Shown here: piece after piece, positions 1 to 5,895 of the stretch
How the letters are laid out: every line of letters begins with the position of its first letter
How positions within the stretch are numbered: position 1 is the stretch's first letter
Source of the DNA: Billgrantia gudaonensis
GTDB lineage: Bacteria; Pseudomonadota; Gammaproteobacteria; Pseudomonadales; Halomonadaceae
Reading direction: 5' to 3'
DNA: 64,000 nucleotides
NCBI RefSeq assembly: GCF_900100195.1
Contig: NZ_FNES01000003.1
Coordinates: 62,001-126,000, forward strand
Notes under the pieces: generated by a model
What the model saw: the letters and a program-made list of their open reading frames with translations, nothing else
What the model was told of the DNA's origin: nothing
Databases searched by the model: none
Made by a program: the position numbers and the translations under genes

Positions 1-1050
1 CGGGCGAAGGTCGACGTTGCCCCCACCTTCAGGCGGGGGCACCTGGGCGTCGTTGGCCGCGCGGCGGCGCGACACCCTGGGCAGCTCGCGCGACCGCGCG
101 CTACGCCAGGCACTGGCCAAGGTGGCGTCGATCTCTGCCGCCTTCAGGCCGGCGCCTTCCGCCGCGCGCGTCAGCGCCTGGCGCACCTCGGCTTCATTCA
201 GGGCGCCGCCCTTGACCAGGCCGAACACGCCCAGCGCCTCACGGTTGAGCGTGTTGTTCCGCTGCCCCTGGCCGGCGCTCTGCACCGCATAGGCGGCGCT
301 CTCGAGTGCGCGGCGCGCATAATGGCCGCCCTCGGCAGCCGGCGCCGCCGTTTCCTGCTGGGGAGCTGACGTAGCGGGCGTGTCGCTGTAGGGCGCCAGG
401 GCCTGGCGCAGCGCCTGAGCGGGATAGCGCGGCCCATCTTTCCTCACCAGGGCAACCGTGAAGGGTTCAGCTTTACGGTGCAGAAACCCCGGCAGCCGCA
501 AGACGCGCGGCAGGTCGCAGACGCTCGAATCACTGTCGCACGCCTTCGCCAGTGCCTGCTGAAGCGGCTTGAACTCCTCGAGGGGGATCTCGCCGGGGTA
601 GGGCGTCAGCCAGTACAGGTGGAAACGCTGCGGGGACGACTCCACTACCAGCGTAGGCGGCGGCATGCCCGCACCCTGCACCCTGGCCAGCAGACCCTGA
701 AGGGGCTGGGGCACGTCCACGTCTGCCACCAGGCCACGCACGGCGGTGACGTTGGCCGCCTTCCTGCCGTCTCCATCGGTGGCGTTAAAGCAGACGAACA
801 CCCCGCCGCCCTGGTCGTTGGCTGTCGCCAGCCGGCGCCCATGCGACTCGAGGGTGCCGTGCAGGGTACCCGCCAGGGCGCGTCGCTTCTCCTCGCTGTC
901 ATCGAAGGTCTGGAAGGTGACAGGGCCGCCACCGGCCAGGGCCTCCAAGAACTCGGCGGCGGTGCTATACTGCGGGCGAGCCTTCCGCAAGCTCATATCC
1001 GCATCGGGCGCCCGGCCACCTTGGTCGGGCGCTCTCTGGTTATCGGTCAT
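1..1050 (-). CDS. RepB-family DNA primase of the satellite, 5' part only
   Basis: 350 codons are visible and the frame stays open to the left edge, so the C-terminus is missing. Residues 84-112 run from a beta-strand ending in VCFNATDG to LVADVDVP, and residues 136-147 read VESSPQRFHLYW. This is the pattern of RepB-type (archaeo-eukaryotic-like) primases, with DVD at 110-112 as the likely metal-binding acids. Such primases start replication of phage satellites and plasmids, often with a helicase fused or downstream, which would lie off the window. The ATG overlaps the preceding stop as TGATG, so translation is coupled to the 80-aa gene. It occupies the place of the alpha gene in phage P4. The family call is good. 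Helicase fusion cannot be judged. Confidence 0.8.
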   Translation of the reverse strand, partial: MTDNQRAPDQGGRAPDADMSLRKARPQYSTAAEFLEALAGGGPVTFQTFDDSEEKRRALAGTLHGTLESHGRRLATANDQGGGVFVCFNATDGDGRKAANVTAVRGLVADVDVPQPLQGLLARVQGAGMPPPTLVVESSPQRFHLYWLTPYPGEIPLEEFKPLQQALAKACDSDSSVCDLPRVLRLPGFLHRKAEPFTVALVRKDGPRYPAQALRQALAPYSDTPATSAPQQETAAPAAEGGHYARRALESAAYAVQSAGQGQRNNTLNREALGVFGLVKGGALNEAEVRQALTRAAEGAGLKAAEIDATLASAWRSARSRELPRVSRRRAANDAQVPPPEGGGNVDLRP

Positions 1051-1292
1051 CAAGCAAGGCCCTCCCGCTGGGTCCATTCAAATTCCAATCGGGCCAGCCG
1101 GCGCTTCATCTGCCAATGCAGCAGCTCACGCACAGCGGCAGCCTCATTGGTGGTCAGCTCCAGCGGGCCGTAGTTGCTGCCCAGCTCGTCGGTCAACGTG
1201 TCGATCTGCTTGGCAAGGGCATATCGGGTGGCGTTGATCGCCTCCACCAGGGCGGGGGTCGGCCCCTGCAGGATCTCGTCCAGGTCGATCAT
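1050..1292 (-). CDS. Small hypothetical protein (80 aa) upstream of the primase
   Basis: I do not recognise this protein. It begins MIDLDEILQGPTP and is mostly helical and charged, with no signal peptide or membrane segment. I chose the ATG at 1292 because it overlaps the previous stop as ATGA, like the neighbouring junctions. A longer reading from 1313 is possible but would overlap the upstream gene by 25 bases. Its stop overlaps the primase start as TGATG. The position suggests an accessory replication or regulatory protein of the element, but nothing in the sequence shows a function. Confidence 0.6.
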   Translation of the reverse strand: MIDLDEILQGPTPALVEAINATRYALAKQIDTLTDELGSNYGPLELTTNEAAAVRELLHWQMKRRLARLEFEWTQREGLA

Positions 1293-1534
1293 GGGCGCCC
1301 CCTCCGCTCGCACAGCTGCTCCATGTCGTCGCAGATCGTCGCGGCACGGTCGGATAGCTGGCGGATGCCGGCCATCAGCATGTCGACGCTGCCAGGGCTC
1401 AGGAACGGGGCTTGGTCATCGGTGTCGCGGCGCAGCTGGTCCTCGCGCACCAGCTGGGCAATCTCGCCGATGGCGTCGGTGGTTTCCTTCAGGTTGCGCG
1501 CCAGGAAGGCGGAGCCAGAGACGGGACGGTTCAT
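1289..1534 (-). CDS. Small hypothetical protein (81 aa) of the satellite operon
   Basis: Unrecognised. The protein begins MNRPVSGSAFLARNLKETT and is predicted helical with many acidic and basic residues. The C-terminal half has an amphipathic stretch (DMLMAGIRQLSDRAATICDD), which might be a coiled coil or dimer helix. Both ends overlap neighbouring genes as ATGA (start in the 81-aa gene before it, stop in the 80-aa gene after it), so it belongs to the chain of coupled genes leading to the primase. No function can be assigned. Confidence 0.6.
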   Translation of the reverse strand: MNRPVSGSAFLARNLKETTDAIGEIAQLVREDQLRRDTDDQAPFLSPGSVDMLMAGIRQLSDRAATICDDMEQLCERRGRP

Positions 1535-1776
1535 GATTCACCCCCCGGCAGCTGTGGCCACTTGCCGCCGCTGCTCAAGATACGGTGAATGCTGGCTTCC
1601 GGGGCGTCGTGACAGTATTCGCCCCAGTAGCGGGCAGGGTAGCGCTGCTGGCCATCGAAGCCGGTATCTATCGCCTGAATGAAGCCGTAAGCCTTGCCTT
1701 GGGAAGTGAACAAATGGCACAGGCACTGCGGGTCGGCCTCGTCGTACACCAGGCCGGTGAAGGTTTCGACTCTCAT
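1531..1776 (-). CDS. Small hypothetical protein (81 aa) of the satellite operon
   Basis: Unrecognised. The protein begins MRVETFTGLVYDEADP. It contains three cysteines (residues 18, 20 and 55) and many aromatic residues in the middle (YGFIQAID, RYPARYWGEYC), so it is probably a small folded domain. The cysteines could bind a metal, but no standard zinc-finger spacing is seen. The start overlaps the stop of the 57-aa gene as ATGA, and its own stop overlaps the next ATG in the same way. The position matches the small-gene block between the immunity region and alpha in P4-like elements. Confidence 0.6.
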   Translation of the reverse strand: MRVETFTGLVYDEADPQCLCHLFTSQGKAYGFIQAIDTGFDGQQRYPARYWGEYCHDAPEASIHRILSSGGKWPQLPGGES

Positions 1777-1946
1777 GACGCCACCTCCTGCGCACGCGCG
1801 CGGGACTCGAGGGCGCGGGCCTTGGCCATGTGCTGGTTGTAGCGTTTCAGCCGGACGGCGGCGCTTGAAGCGGAGAACAGAGCGGCGCGAGCCATTGCGC
1901 GGTGCGCGGCGGCACGGCCAGACGGACTGCGGGTGGGGAATTGCAT
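1773..1946 (-). CDS. 57-aa basic protein, first gene after the immunity RNA region
   Basis: A short protein rich in Arg and Ala, starting MQFPTRSPSGRAAAHRAMAR. The ATG at 1946 has the Shine-Dalgarno GGAG at 1955-1958, 8 bases upstream. That GGAG lies inside the downstream target (AGACTTGGAG) of the immunity RNA, so RNA pairing there would also hide the ribosome site. A longer frame runs back to the alpA stop and would code 148 aa, but its extra part is simply the structured RNA read as protein. Proteins annotated as Ash or Icd-like in related elements appear to come from the same kind of region. I therefore prefer the short form. Function unknown. Confidence 0.55.
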   Translation of the reverse strand: MQFPTRSPSGRAAAHRAMARAALFSASSAAVRLKRYNQHMAKARALESRARAQEVAS

Positions 1947-1954
1947 GGGCGGAT

Positions 1955-1990
1955 CTCCAAGTCTGGAGCCGGCCCCGGCTGTCGCCAAAC
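1955..1990 (-). promoter_or_regulatory. Downstream target (C) of the immunity RNA, overlapping a ribosome binding site
   Basis: The minus-strand transcript here carries GTTTGGCGAC (1990 to 1981) and AGACTTGGAG (1964 to 1955). Both motifs are complementary to parts of the small RNA at 2001-2075 (CCAAGTCT in its second hairpin loop and TCGCCAA just after it). The AGACTTGGAG motif can also fold on itself and contains the GGAG ribosome site of the 57-aa gene. The arrangement matches seqC of phage P4. The pairing is seen in the sequence, while its regulatory use is inferred by analogy. Confidence 0.65.
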
Positions 1991-2000
1991 AGCGGATGGG

Positions 2001-2075
2001 GGCGGCTGTACGCAGGTTGGCGAACCGGGAGACTTGGAACCCGGCAGCCCCGAAGGGCTCCCACGCACAGCCGCC
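2001..2075 (-). ncRNA. P4 CI-like immunity small RNA (about 75 nt)
   Basis: On the minus strand a 9-bp perfect closing stem (GGCGGCTGT at 2075-2067 with ACAGCCGCC at 2009-2001) encloses two hairpins. The first is AGCCC/GGGCT capped by a UUCG tetraloop. The second is CCGGG/CCCGG with a 10-base loop that shows CCAAGUCU. That loop is complementary to GAGACTTGG upstream (2133-2141) and AGACTTGG downstream (1957-1964). In phage P4 the CI RNA has this design: a short processed leader RNA whose exposed seqB pairs with seqA and seqC to stop transcription and translation of the replication operon. Read as protein this stretch gives an Ash-like sequence, which I regard as a by-product. Size and ends are inferred from folding only. 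Confidence 0.75.
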
Positions 2076-2097
2076 ATAGACGCGAAGTGCAGGCATG

Positions 2098-2126
2098 AAA
2101 AAAGCGCCTGTATCGCGGTGGGCGCT
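2098..2126 (-). terminator. Rho-independent terminator in the immunity leader
   Basis: On the minus strand AGCGCC (2126-2121) pairs with GGCGCT (2108-2103) around a 12-base loop, followed by a run of five to six T. It lies between target A (2133-2157) and the small RNA (2001-2075). A premature terminator here could decide how much transcription reaches the RNA and the genes beyond. The hairpin is visible. Its link to pairing at target A is inferred. Confidence 0.7.
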
Positions 2127-2132
2127 GGTGCG

Positions 2133-2157
2133 CCAAGTCTCTATCGGGTCGCCAAAC
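2133..2157 (-). promoter_or_regulatory. Upstream target (A) of the immunity RNA
   Basis: The minus strand reads GTTTGGCGAC (2157 to 2148), then GAGACTTGG (2141 to 2133). The stretch is nearly complementary over about 22 bases to the second hairpin and following linker of the small RNA (2037 to 2016). Together with target C it makes a direct, inverted, direct repeat series (A, B, C), as for seqA, seqB and seqC of phage P4. It sits just upstream of the leader terminator. Confidence 0.65.
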
Positions 2158-2218
2158 CCGGATGCCGATTTTGCGGCAACGCTTGGAGCATAGCCGCACA
2201 CCTGGGCGGGGGTCAACA

Positions 2219-2416
2219 TCACGCGGCCCCCTCTTCGCGGCTCGCCTCGATGCGGGCAGCGATCCAGGCGTCGACCTCAGCCTCTACCCACGCCACCGCG
2301 CGCGGGCCAAGCTGAACGGGGCGGGGGAACTCGCCTTTCTCCATCAGGCGATACAGGGCGGAGTCGCTGAGGGTGGTACGCTTGCGCACTTCAGGGCGCT
2401 TGAGAAGTACAGCCAT
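2219..2416 (-). CDS. alpA: AlpA-family phage transcriptional regulator
   Basis: 65 aa with the AlpA layout. An N-terminal MerR-like winged helix-turn-helix reads RPEVRKRTTLSDSALYRLMEKGEFPRP (the helix-turn-helix itself is within TLSDSALYRLMEKGEF), followed by GPRAVAWVEAEVDAWIAARI. AlpA proteins activate excision or operon genes of P4-like and cryptic phage elements. The ATG has AAGGAG eight bases upstream. The stop overlaps the next open frame as TGATG. The gene lies upstream of the immunity leader, so it may share the transcript or its promoter may be internal. No clear sigma-70 promoter was seen in the 66 bases before it. Confidence 0.88.
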   Translation of the reverse strand: MAVLLKRPEVRKRTTLSDSALYRLMEKGEFPRPVQLGPRAVAWVEAEVDAWIAARIEASREEGAA

Positions 2417-2482
2417 GCCGGGAAGCTCCTTGGTGACTTATGGGCACGGCTGAATTTTCGGGGGTGATGCCCCTTGCTGTAT

Positions 2483-3160
2483 TTACAAGGTTTCGTCGGT
2501 TTCCTGTAAGTGGCGCTCTAGCTCCTGCCAAGACTTCGTTTCGCGGCTGTAATACGCATCTCGCACGGTAGAGCCGGACATGCCATAGCGCTTGCCTACC
2601 CGCTCGAATAGCCCCATGCCGATGGGGTGCGCCTTGGGATCTCGCCGATTCCGTTGGAACACCTCAACCGCCGCCATGCGACGAGCCAACCTCCGACGAT
2701 CCAACGGGCGCTTGGGGTTCAGTTCGAGCCCGGCATTCTGGCCGAAGTATTCGCTGGAGCGCTCCTCCAGGGAGGCGGCAGCCATCATCAGCTCAACCAT
2801 GTGGGCATCAGTGAGCGGGACGGGGGCGAACTCCGGCCAACCGGCCAGGGCTTCAAGTGCGGCCAGCAGCGGGCCTTTGCCGTCGCCGTGATTCTCGACC
2901 TGACGCGCCAGGCGGCGGCGATAGATCTCCTGGGCGAAGGATACCAAGGAGGCGGCGCTGGCCAGGTCGCGCTCGACAGGCTTCCAGTCACAATGAGCGG
3001 CGTAGCAGTAGACAGCCTGGCCGGCCTCTTCGCGCGTCACTCCCTCACGACTCGATAACTGCTCTTCCCTCTGTTGCCGCTCCATGCAGCGCGTGAGGCG
3101 ACCAAGGAGGTCGTCCAGCTCCCGCTGGAGCCCTTCGAAGGTATCATTTTCGTCGCTCAT
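2483..3160 (-). CDS. Conserved hypothetical protein of the satellite (225 aa)
   Basis: I do not recognise a named family. The N-terminal third is acidic and likely coiled coil (DENDTFEGLQRELDDLL). The C-terminus carries a helix-turn-helix-like motif, GMSGSTVRDAYYS, followed by SWQELERHL, which suggests DNA binding. I started it at the ATG at 3160, which has GGAAGG just upstream and begins MSDENDTFEG. An in-frame longer version from 3208 would run through the iterons. It is the first gene after the iteron cluster, so it might act at those repeats as an initiator or repressor. That is inference from position. Confidence 0.65.
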   Translation of the reverse strand: MSDENDTFEGLQRELDDLLGRLTRCMERQQREEQLSSREGVTREEAGQAVYCYAAHCDWKPVERDLASAASLVSFAQEIYRRRLARQVENHGDGKGPLLAALEALAGWPEFAPVPLTDAHMVELMMAAASLEERSSEYFGQNAGLELNPKRPLDRRRLARRMAAVEVFQRNRRDPKAHPIGMGLFERVGKRYGMSGSTVRDAYYSRETKSWQELERHLQETDETL

Positions 3161-3179
3161 ATCGCCTTCCGCAGCCTTA

Positions 3180-3287
3180 TCCGCAACTCGTCCGCAACTC
3201 GTCCGCAACCGCCAAACCGCTCTAGAATGCGGCTTTCCGCAGAATCCGCAACATCCGCAACCGGCCCGCCTCCACTACCTCCGCAAC
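3180..3287. repeat. Iteron cluster: six exact copies of TCCGCAAC
   Basis: Exact copies lie at 3180, 3191, 3202, 3245, 3254 and 3280 (first base). The first three are spaced exactly 11 bases apart, about one helical turn. A degenerate copy and a GCGG-CTTT-CCGC hairpin lie between the two groups. Spaced iterons beside replication genes are typical of initiator-dependent origins, and phage P4 also uses iterons at ori. The cluster lies in the only gap of the element with no gene, between int and the 225-aa gene. It could instead be an operator array for that gene. No other feature is seen from 3288 to 3367. Confidence 0.7.
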
Positions 3288-3367
3288 ACCCCCGGAAAAA
3301 AGGTTCATTTTTCCCGATTGCGAACGCAGAGGGTGGCCGCCGGTCTTCCGCTGGGCACGCTGAAGTC

Positions 3368-4615
3368 TCAGCCCACCCCCTCGACTACGCGGATCGGCAC
3401 CACGTTGTCGGCGCCTTCACGCAGCGCGTCCAGGTAGTCCGCCCAGCTCTGCAACATCTCCCTGCGCTGCTCGAGGAACTTGGTCCGGTTGTAGGCGCGA
3501 CCATTGGCGTCGCGCACCTTGTGGGCGAGCTGCTGCTCGATGTACTCGGGCGGGTAGCCAAGCCGCTCGGCCAGGATGGTACGGGCCATGGCGCGGAAGC
3601 CGTGGGCGGTCATCCGGTTCTTGTAGCCGAGCACGTCCAAGGCAGCGCCCAAGGTGCTGTCGCTGATCGGGCGTGACGGGCCGCGCACGCTCGGGAACAC
3701 GAAGCCATCGGGGCCGGTGAGCCCATGCAGCTCGCTGAGGATCTGCACCGCCTGCCGGGGCAGCGGCACGATAAGGGGGTCTGCGTTCTTGCTCGGCTGG
3801 AATGACCAGGTGGCGGCCTCGAGGTCGAAGTCTCCCCAGCAGGCATGGCGGAGCTCGCCAGGGCGCACGAACAGCAGCGGCGACAGGTTGAGGGCTGCCA
3901 CCACCACAGGCGTGCCCCCATAGCCGTCGATGGCCCGCAGCAGTGGCGGTATCTCCCTGGGGTCGGTGATGGCGGCGAAGTGCTGCGTCTTGCCCCGGCG
4001 CAGGGTGCCGCGCAGATCGGCAGCAGGATCACGCTGGGCCTTGCCGATGGATATGGCGTAGCGGAAAACCTGGCCGCACACGGTCTTGATCCTCGAGGCG
4101 GTCTCGAGGTGGCCGCGCTTCTCGACCTTGCGCAGGCAGTCCAGCAGCTCAGGCGGGGTGATATCGCCCACTGGCCGGCTGCCCAGCGTCGGAAAGATGT
4201 CGCGCTCGAGGCGGCGCTTGTTTCGGGCGTAGTGGGCCGGCACCACCTCATGCTTGTGGATGTGCTCGAGCCATTCGGTCGCCACCGCCTTGAAGGTGCT
4301 TTCGGCGGCTGCCCTGCCCTGCTCCTTGGCGAGCCGCTTGGCGGTGCTGGGGTCCAGCCCTTGGGCCAGCAGCTCCTTGGCGTCGTCGCGGGCCTTGCGG
4401 GCCTGGGCGAGCGAAACCTTGCCGGCGCCCTCGCCATAGACGCCGATGGCCAGGCGCTTCTCCTTGCCATGGAAGCGGTACTTCAGCCGCCAGTACATGC
4501 CCCCACTCGGCGTCACTTCCAGGTACATGCCCCCACCATCCGACAGCTTGTAGGTCTTCTCTCGGGGCTGGGCGTTGCGAACCGCGGTCGCGGTCAGCTT
4601 ATTGATCGTCGCCAT
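3368..4615 (-). CDS. int: P4-type tyrosine site-specific integrase
   Basis: 415 aa. The N-terminal DUF4102-type arm-binding domain (LTATAVRNAQPREKTYKLSDGGG onward) is followed by a SAM-like core-binding domain and a catalytic domain. The catalytic residues are visible: Arg in VRPGELRH, the box H-G-F-R, His in LAHKV, and the nucleophile Tyr375 in GRAYNR. The enzyme recombines attP with a chromosomal attB and, with a directionality factor, excises the element. I chose the ATG at 4615 (MATINKLT) with GAGGTG upstream rather than the 32-residue extension. It starts 164 bases from the tRNA-Lys 3' end and is transcribed away from it, the usual arrangement for this family. AlpA is the likely activator. 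Confidence 0.95.
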   Translation of the reverse strand: MATINKLTATAVRNAQPREKTYKLSDGGGMYLEVTPSGGMYWRLKYRFHGKEKRLAIGVYGEGAGKVSLAQARKARDDAKELLAQGLDPSTAKRLAKEQGRAAAESTFKAVATEWLEHIHKHEVVPAHYARNKRRLERDIFPTLGSRPVGDITPPELLDCLRKVEKRGHLETASRIKTVCGQVFRYAISIGKAQRDPAADLRGTLRRGKTQHFAAITDPREIPPLLRAIDGYGGTPVVVAALNLSPLLFVRPGELRHACWGDFDLEAATWSFQPSKNADPLIVPLPRQAVQILSELHGLTGPDGFVFPSVRGPSRPISDSTLGAALDVLGYKNRMTAHGFRAMARTILAERLGYPPEYIEQQLAHKVRDANGRAYNRTKFLEQRREMLQSWADYLDALREGADNVVPIRVVEGVG

Positions 4616-4712
4616 AGGGGGCACCTCGGGCAGGGGGCATGGATCTGCCCCCATAGATGCCCCCGCTGACGGCGGTATGTCAAGGGAACGAGCGGGAACC
4701 CCAGACAACAAA

Positions 4713-4732
4713 AAAGCGCCCGAAGGCGCTTT
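4713..4732 (-). terminator. Rho-independent terminator downstream of the tRNA-Lys pair
   Basis: A perfect 8-bp stem AAAGCGCC/GGCGCTTT with the loop TTCG on the minus strand, followed by a T-rich run (TTTTTTG including the stem end). It lies 46 bases past the 3' end of the first tRNA-Lys and ends tRNA transcription before it can enter int. It sits on the element side of the presumed att junction. Confidence 0.8.
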
Positions 4733-4778
4733 CTTGCTGGGTTTTTGGTGCTTCTTGGGAAGACCTGAACCCTATAAC

Positions 4779-4854
4779 TGGTGGGTCGTGTAGGATTCGA
4801 ACCTACGACCAATTGGTTAAAAGCCAACTGCTCTACCAACTGAGCTAACGACCC
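4779..4854 (-). tRNA. tRNA-Lys (anticodon UUU), downstream copy; presumed attachment site of the element
   Basis: A 76-base tRNA with CCA encoded. The acceptor stem is GGGTCGT/ACGACCC and the anticodon loop CTTTTAA gives UUU (Lys). The D and T arms are standard (GTTCGAATC). It is identical to the copy 35 bases upstream. The integrase gene begins beyond its 3' end, so the crossover region of the satellite most likely overlaps this 3' half (about 4779-4825). Integration rebuilds the tRNA, so the gene stays intact. Confidence 0.97.
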
Positions 4855-4889
4855 GCAACACGGCACGGTGGCCATGTCTCAGGTTCGGA

Positions 4890-4965
4890 TGGTGGGTCGT
4901 GTAGGATTCGAACCTACGACCAATTGGTTAAAAGCCAACTGCTCTACCAACTGAGCTAACGACCC
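4890..4965 (-). tRNA. tRNA-Lys (anticodon UUU), upstream copy
   Basis: The same sequence as the neighbouring copy over all 76 bases, including encoded CCA, with anticodon UUU. It is the first gene after the promoter at 4982-5010, so both tRNAs are probably cut from one transcript. The duplication also gives the element two equivalent potential attB sites. Confidence 0.97.
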
Positions 4966-4981
4966 CTCCGAACGGGTGCAG

Positions 4982-5010
4982 ATACTACTGATCCGCCCCC
5001 GTGAAGGCAA
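4982..5010 (-). promoter_or_regulatory. Sigma-70 promoter of the tRNA-Lys operon
   Basis: On the minus strand, -35 TTGCCT (5010-5005), a 17-base spacer, and -10 TAGTAT (4987-4982), 17 bases before the first tRNA base. The spacer is GC-rich, as in stringently controlled stable-RNA promoters. Confidence 0.7.
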
Positions 5011-5037
5011 GCGCTTTTTTGCCCTTGGTCGAAGCCC

Positions 5038-5895
5038 TTAGCGGCTTTTCCGCCCCTTGGGCTGGCGCATCGCTTGTACCGGCTTGCGCTTGTGCTTGTC
5101 GCGGCTCCAGCGGTTCTTCTCGTCCGGCGTGAGCTCCGGCACCTTGCGCGATGGCAGGCCGGCGGCAGTCGCCAGGTCGTCGACCTCCTCCTGGGAGAGC
5201 TCCACCCACTCGCCTGCCTTGGCGCGCTTGTCGAGGAAGATATTGCCGTAGCGAACTCGCTTGAGGCGACTCACCGTCAGCCCCTGGGACTCCCACAGGC
5301 GGCGCACCTCACGGTTGCGCCCTTCCGTGATGACCACATGGAACCAGGTGTTGATGCCTTCGCCGCCGAACTCCTGAACGTCGGTGAAGCGCGCCGGGCC
5401 ATCCTCGAGCATGACGCCCTCCACCATGGCCACCACCTGTTCCTTGGTGACTTCGCCCATGACGCGCACGGCATACTCGCGCTCGATCTGGGTCGAGGGA
5501 TGCATCAGCCGATTGGCCAGCTCGCCGTCGGTGGTGAAAAGCAGCAGGCCGCTGGTGTTGATGTCGAGCCGGCCGATGGCGATCCAGCGTTCGCCCTTGA
5601 GGCGCGGCAGGCGGTCGAAGACCGTACGCCGCCCTTCCGGATCCTTGCGGGTGCACAGCTCGCCCTCGGGCTTGTTGTACATGATCACGCGGCGCGGCGT
5701 CTCTTCGGCGCCACGCAGGGTCACGGGGCGCTCGTCGAGGGCGACCTTGTCGTGCATGGCGATGCGGTCGCCGAGGGTGGCCACCTTGCCGTTGACCTTG
5801 ACGCGGCCGTCGGCGATGGCGGCTTCCATTTCGCGCCGCGAACCCAGTCCGGCGCGGGCCAGAACCTTCTGCAGTTTTTCCGTGGTGGTGCTCAT
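5038..5895 (-). CDS. rluB: 23S rRNA pseudouridine(2605) synthase RluB
   Basis: 285 aa. An N-terminal S4 RNA-binding domain ([22 protein letters not shown]) is followed by the RsuA-type synthase domain with the catalytic motif [14 protein letters not shown], in which Asp is the nucleophile. The C-terminal tail is basic ([21 protein letters not shown]). It isomerises U2605 in the peptidyl transferase centre of 23S rRNA. Its ATG overlaps the scpB stop as ATGA, the usual scpA-scpB-rluB order in many proteobacteria. RluB and its paralogue RluE/RsuA share these motifs, but the operon and the long basic tail favour RluB. Confidence 0.93.
   Translation of the reverse strand: MSTTTEKLQKVLARAGLGSRREMEAAIADGRVKVNGKVATLGDRIAMHDKVALDERPVTLRGAEETPRRVIMYNKPEGELCTRKDPEGRRTVFDRLPRLKGERWIAIGRLDINTSGLLLFTTDGELANRLMHPSTQIEREYAVRVMGEVTKEQVVAMVEGVMLEDGPARFTDVQEFGGEGINTWFHVVITEGRNREVRRLWESQGLTVSRLKRVRYGNIFLDKRAKAGEWVELSQEEVDDLATAAGLPSRKVPELTPDEKNRWSRDKHKRKPVQAMRQPKGRKSR

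Larger units (their letters stand above)
1..4778. mobile_element. Right end of an integrated P4-like satellite or cryptic prophage (left end outside the window)
   Basis: Everything from the window edge to the tRNA-Lys 3' end reads as one integrative element. It has a P4-type tyrosine integrase starting near the tRNA, an AlpA-type regulator, tightly overlapping small genes, a RepB-type primase, an iteron cluster and a P4-style immunity RNA. All its genes lie on the minus strand, transcribed away from the tRNA. P4-like satellites usually insert in the 3' end of a tRNA gene with int next to the tRNA, which fits the junction at 4779. The element has no capsid, tail or lysis genes in the visible part. 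Its total size and second att site are unknown because it leaves the window at base 1. Confidence 0.85.

Noticed and set aside
478..1237. Plus-strand frames over the left end
   Set aside because: They are opposite the primase, whose protein carries DVD and RFHLYW motifs. The plus-strand readings lack domains.
2100..2220. Possible self-cleaving ribozyme or riboswitch fold in the immunity leader
   Set aside because: The pairing pattern and the targets before and after the RNA are better explained by antisense control. No known riboswitch core or cleavage motif was seen.
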